From contig JADCRB010000026.1 of the NCBI GenBank assembly GCA_021464245.1, forward strand, positions 3,014,187-3,078,186: a DNA stretch of 64,000 nucleotides, written 5' to 3'. Under the pieces are notes generated by a model. The model worked only from the letters and a program-made list of their open reading frames with translations, was not told where the DNA came from and did no database searches. Made by a program: the position numbers and the translations under genes. Positions 62,700-64,000 of the stretch are shown here, one piece after another. Numbering within the stretch: the stretch's first letter is position 1; each line of letters opens with the position of its first letter. Source of the stretch: Carallia brachiata. Lineage: Eukaryota > Streptophyta > Magnoliopsida > Malpighiales > Rhizophoraceae.

Positions 62700-62957
62700 T
62701 AAGGAGAGTAGTTGGAACTTCCCTGTACGTCGCTGCATCCAAAGAAAGATTAGGATAATTGCAGCTTCTCATCCCTCTGTGGTAGATGTGAACTAAGGAG
62801 AGTAGTTGGAACTCCATGACACCGATGGCGTTGGAGACTGAGTTTCGAGGGCTTTTAGGGATCCCTCGAAGAAGACTACTCCTTCTTTTCTTAGCTCGTG
62901 CGCCTCCAACTTCTTGATCGAAGAACTTCCTGAGACAAGTGCAGAGACTAGCCATTT
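62700..62957 (-). other. conserved open frame of the LTR element (matches 278-580 in copy A)
   Basis: A frame beginning M(A/V)SLCTCLRKFFDQEVGG is open in both copies, 100 codons in copy A (278-580). It includes a basic patch (ARAKKRRSS). In copy B it is embedded in a longer open frame (62476-63237) and shifts by one base near 62675. I do not recognise it. High nucleotide identity between copies means openness alone is weak evidence of coding. Confidence 0.3.
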
Positions 62958-63059
62958 TCTTTTGAGAAAGAAGAGCTGAGGGGTGAATATTACAACTCGG
63001 GCATGCAGGATATATATACAAATAATAAAGAGTTTTTTTTTTTTTTTTTTTTTGAAAAG

Positions 63060-63861
63060 TCAAAAAAGGTATGCAGAATCGGGTAGGGCCATCCACGTCC
63101 CTTTCCTGCATAAGAGACAAAAGAGGCAGCGGCTGACGCGTGTCACGAAAGTCGTTACCGTGTGTGGCAGAAGTCGTTGCCGTGTGCTGCGGAAGTCGTT
63201 GCCGCGTGCTGCAGAGTCGTTGCAGAAGTCGTTGCACCTTATCTTGTCGGCCGTCCTAGCGGGGCCCGAGGTGCACTCCAAGTCAAGCTCGACCTCGTCT
63301 GGTGGGCCGATGATGTTGACGTCGCTTTCCGGCTGGTTGATGCTGCCGGAATATTCTGGAAAGAGAGGCAAAATTTCGCCGGAATGACTCCTGTGTGCTA
63401 GAAAAATTCCTCCTAGACTTAAGTATCTAGGAGGGATGAACCCTTGGCTGACTCCGTGAAACCACCAGGACCAGTATGTATGCTCCCATAGGCTACGGCT
63501 TTGATGAACGTACCGTGGAGAGACCATTGCAGTGGTAGAACTTGGGCCGGCTTCATTTGAGGGTGAAGCTGTACTGGTGAGATCTACTATAGGAACAACA
63601 GGCTGTGCTTTGGAATACCATCTCAGCGCCACTGTTCCCTATGTCTCCGATTCTGGAACCAAAAATATACATTTTTCCTTCGACTGCCCCTAGCGGGCGA
63701 AGTCGTGAGACAAGTTGGAGAATCTGTGTAGAGTTAGGGACAATACCTCCATCGTTGTAGAAGACTTCCTCCAAAATTTGCAGTTGTGCCATGGTCGGTT
63801 GCCACCTTGTGCGAGGTGACCTTCTTTCTCCCTTGTCTTGAGGTTCTGCAACTGGTTCCAT
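63060..63861 (-). pseudogene. WOX-type (WUSCHEL-related) homeobox frame inside the LTR element
   Basis: On the minus strand a frame starts at 63861 (MEPVAEPQDKGERRSPRTRW) and enters a homeodomain of WOX type. RTRWQPT and AQLQILEEVFYN (helix 1) are followed by the enlarged loop, then SRLRPLGAVEGK (helix 2 and linker). Near 63673 the frame slips by one base in an A run. The hallmark helix 3 WFQNRRHRE is found in the next frame (about 63657-63635). A second one-base slip at about 63632 leads into a long open frame (VPIVDLTSTASPSNEAGPSS...) that runs to 63060 through the minisatellite. The distance from RW to WFQN equals that of WUS-clade proteins. The frame has a TATA-like TATAAAA about 100 bp upstream. 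No intron is seen in it. As read it is broken and would not make a full homeodomain. If the two slips are sequencing errors it would be a homeobox gene of about 268 codons carried by the element. Confidence 0.7.
63135..63233 (-). repeat. 22-bp minisatellite, 4 units plus partial (copy B)
   Basis: Units are 63135-63156, 63157-63178, 63179-63200 and 63201-63221 (one base short), plus a 12-bp partial at 63222-63233. They correspond to the three-unit array at 24-89. Confidence 0.85.
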
Positions 63862-64000
63862 CTTTCTTTGCGGCAGAGGAGCAAAGGTCTTGGTATGGTG
63901 TGAAGGATCGGTTGAGACTGATGCTGACTTTCAGAATCAAACCCTCCGTCGGTTTTATATTTTTGGGCCGTTCACAGTTTATACTCATGCGGGCCAGGAG

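Larger units (their letters stand above)
61636..64000 (-). mobile_element. 3' part of LTR retroelement, copy B, carrying a homeobox frame
   Basis: This is the inverted relative of the element at 1-1618. Read on the minus strand, internal sequence runs from the window edge to 62297 and the 3' LTR follows at 62296-61636. The purine tract GAAGTGGGGG directly precedes the LTR, as in copy A. Homology to copy A covers 61636-63255. The extra 745 bp up to the window edge lies where copy A leaves the window, and holds the WOX-like frame. No gag or pol is visible. The five bases beyond the LTR (61631-61635, accag) should be its target duplication. Confidence 0.85.

Noticed and set aside
1..64000. CRISPR arrays, bacterial operons, phage genes, rRNA or complete tRNA genes
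   Set aside because: None were seen. The tandem repeats are minisatellites or microsatellites without spacer structure, and no cloverleaf-like tRNA sequence was found.

Overview
This is nuclear DNA of a flowering plant, most likely a woody or herbaceous eudicot. The evidence is AT-rich, intron-bearing genes with GT/AG introns, plant-only gene families (HD-Zip II, CRWN/NMCP, R2R3-MYB subgroup 14, plastid BCAT) and decayed plant retrotransposons. I cannot name the species.

Layout. (1) 1-1618: the 3' end of an LTR retroelement (copy A, + strand) with its 3' LTR at 943-1618. (2) 1.6-9.8 kb: AT-rich intergenic DNA with a 179-bp tandem duplication carrying AT microsatellites. (3) 9824-11025 (-): an intact three-exon HAT22-like HD-Zip II gene. 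(4) 11-27 kb: gene-poor, with AT-rich foldback repeats, a 337-bp tandem duplication, a SINE-like sequence and a small His-rich reading frame. (5) 27119-32277 (+): a seven-exon CRWN4/NMCP2-like nuclear lamina gene. (6) 34477-40037 (+): a ten-exon plastid branched-chain aminotransferase gene with a small inverted-repeat element in intron 8. (7) 40-49.8 kb: intergenic, with a GA-rich terminal-inverted-repeat element and two LINE 3' ends. (8) 49835-51072 (+): a three-exon RAX/MYB36-type R2R3-MYB gene. (9) 51-61.6 kb: intergenic, with a 5'-truncated, multiply broken Ty1/copia element at 54970-57930 (-). (10) 61636-64000 (-): copy B of the same LTR element as at the left edge, in opposite orientation. 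It extends further inward and carries a WOX-type (WUSCHEL-related) homeobox reading frame.

The host genes are independent, unrelated loci: two transcription factors, a nuclear-architecture protein and a plastid metabolic enzyme. Two facts tie the window together. First, the gene block sits between two young, nearly identical LTR elements whose 3' LTRs face each other across 60 kb. Second, every frame break I found in the host genes and in the WOX-like frame can be explained by a single missing base, while splice sites and exon phases are otherwise perfect. This points to uncorrected small indels in the sequence at least as much as to real pseudogenes. The most novel candidate is the homeobox-carrying LTR element, whose LTR promoter has its TATA box in the loop of a perfect palindrome.
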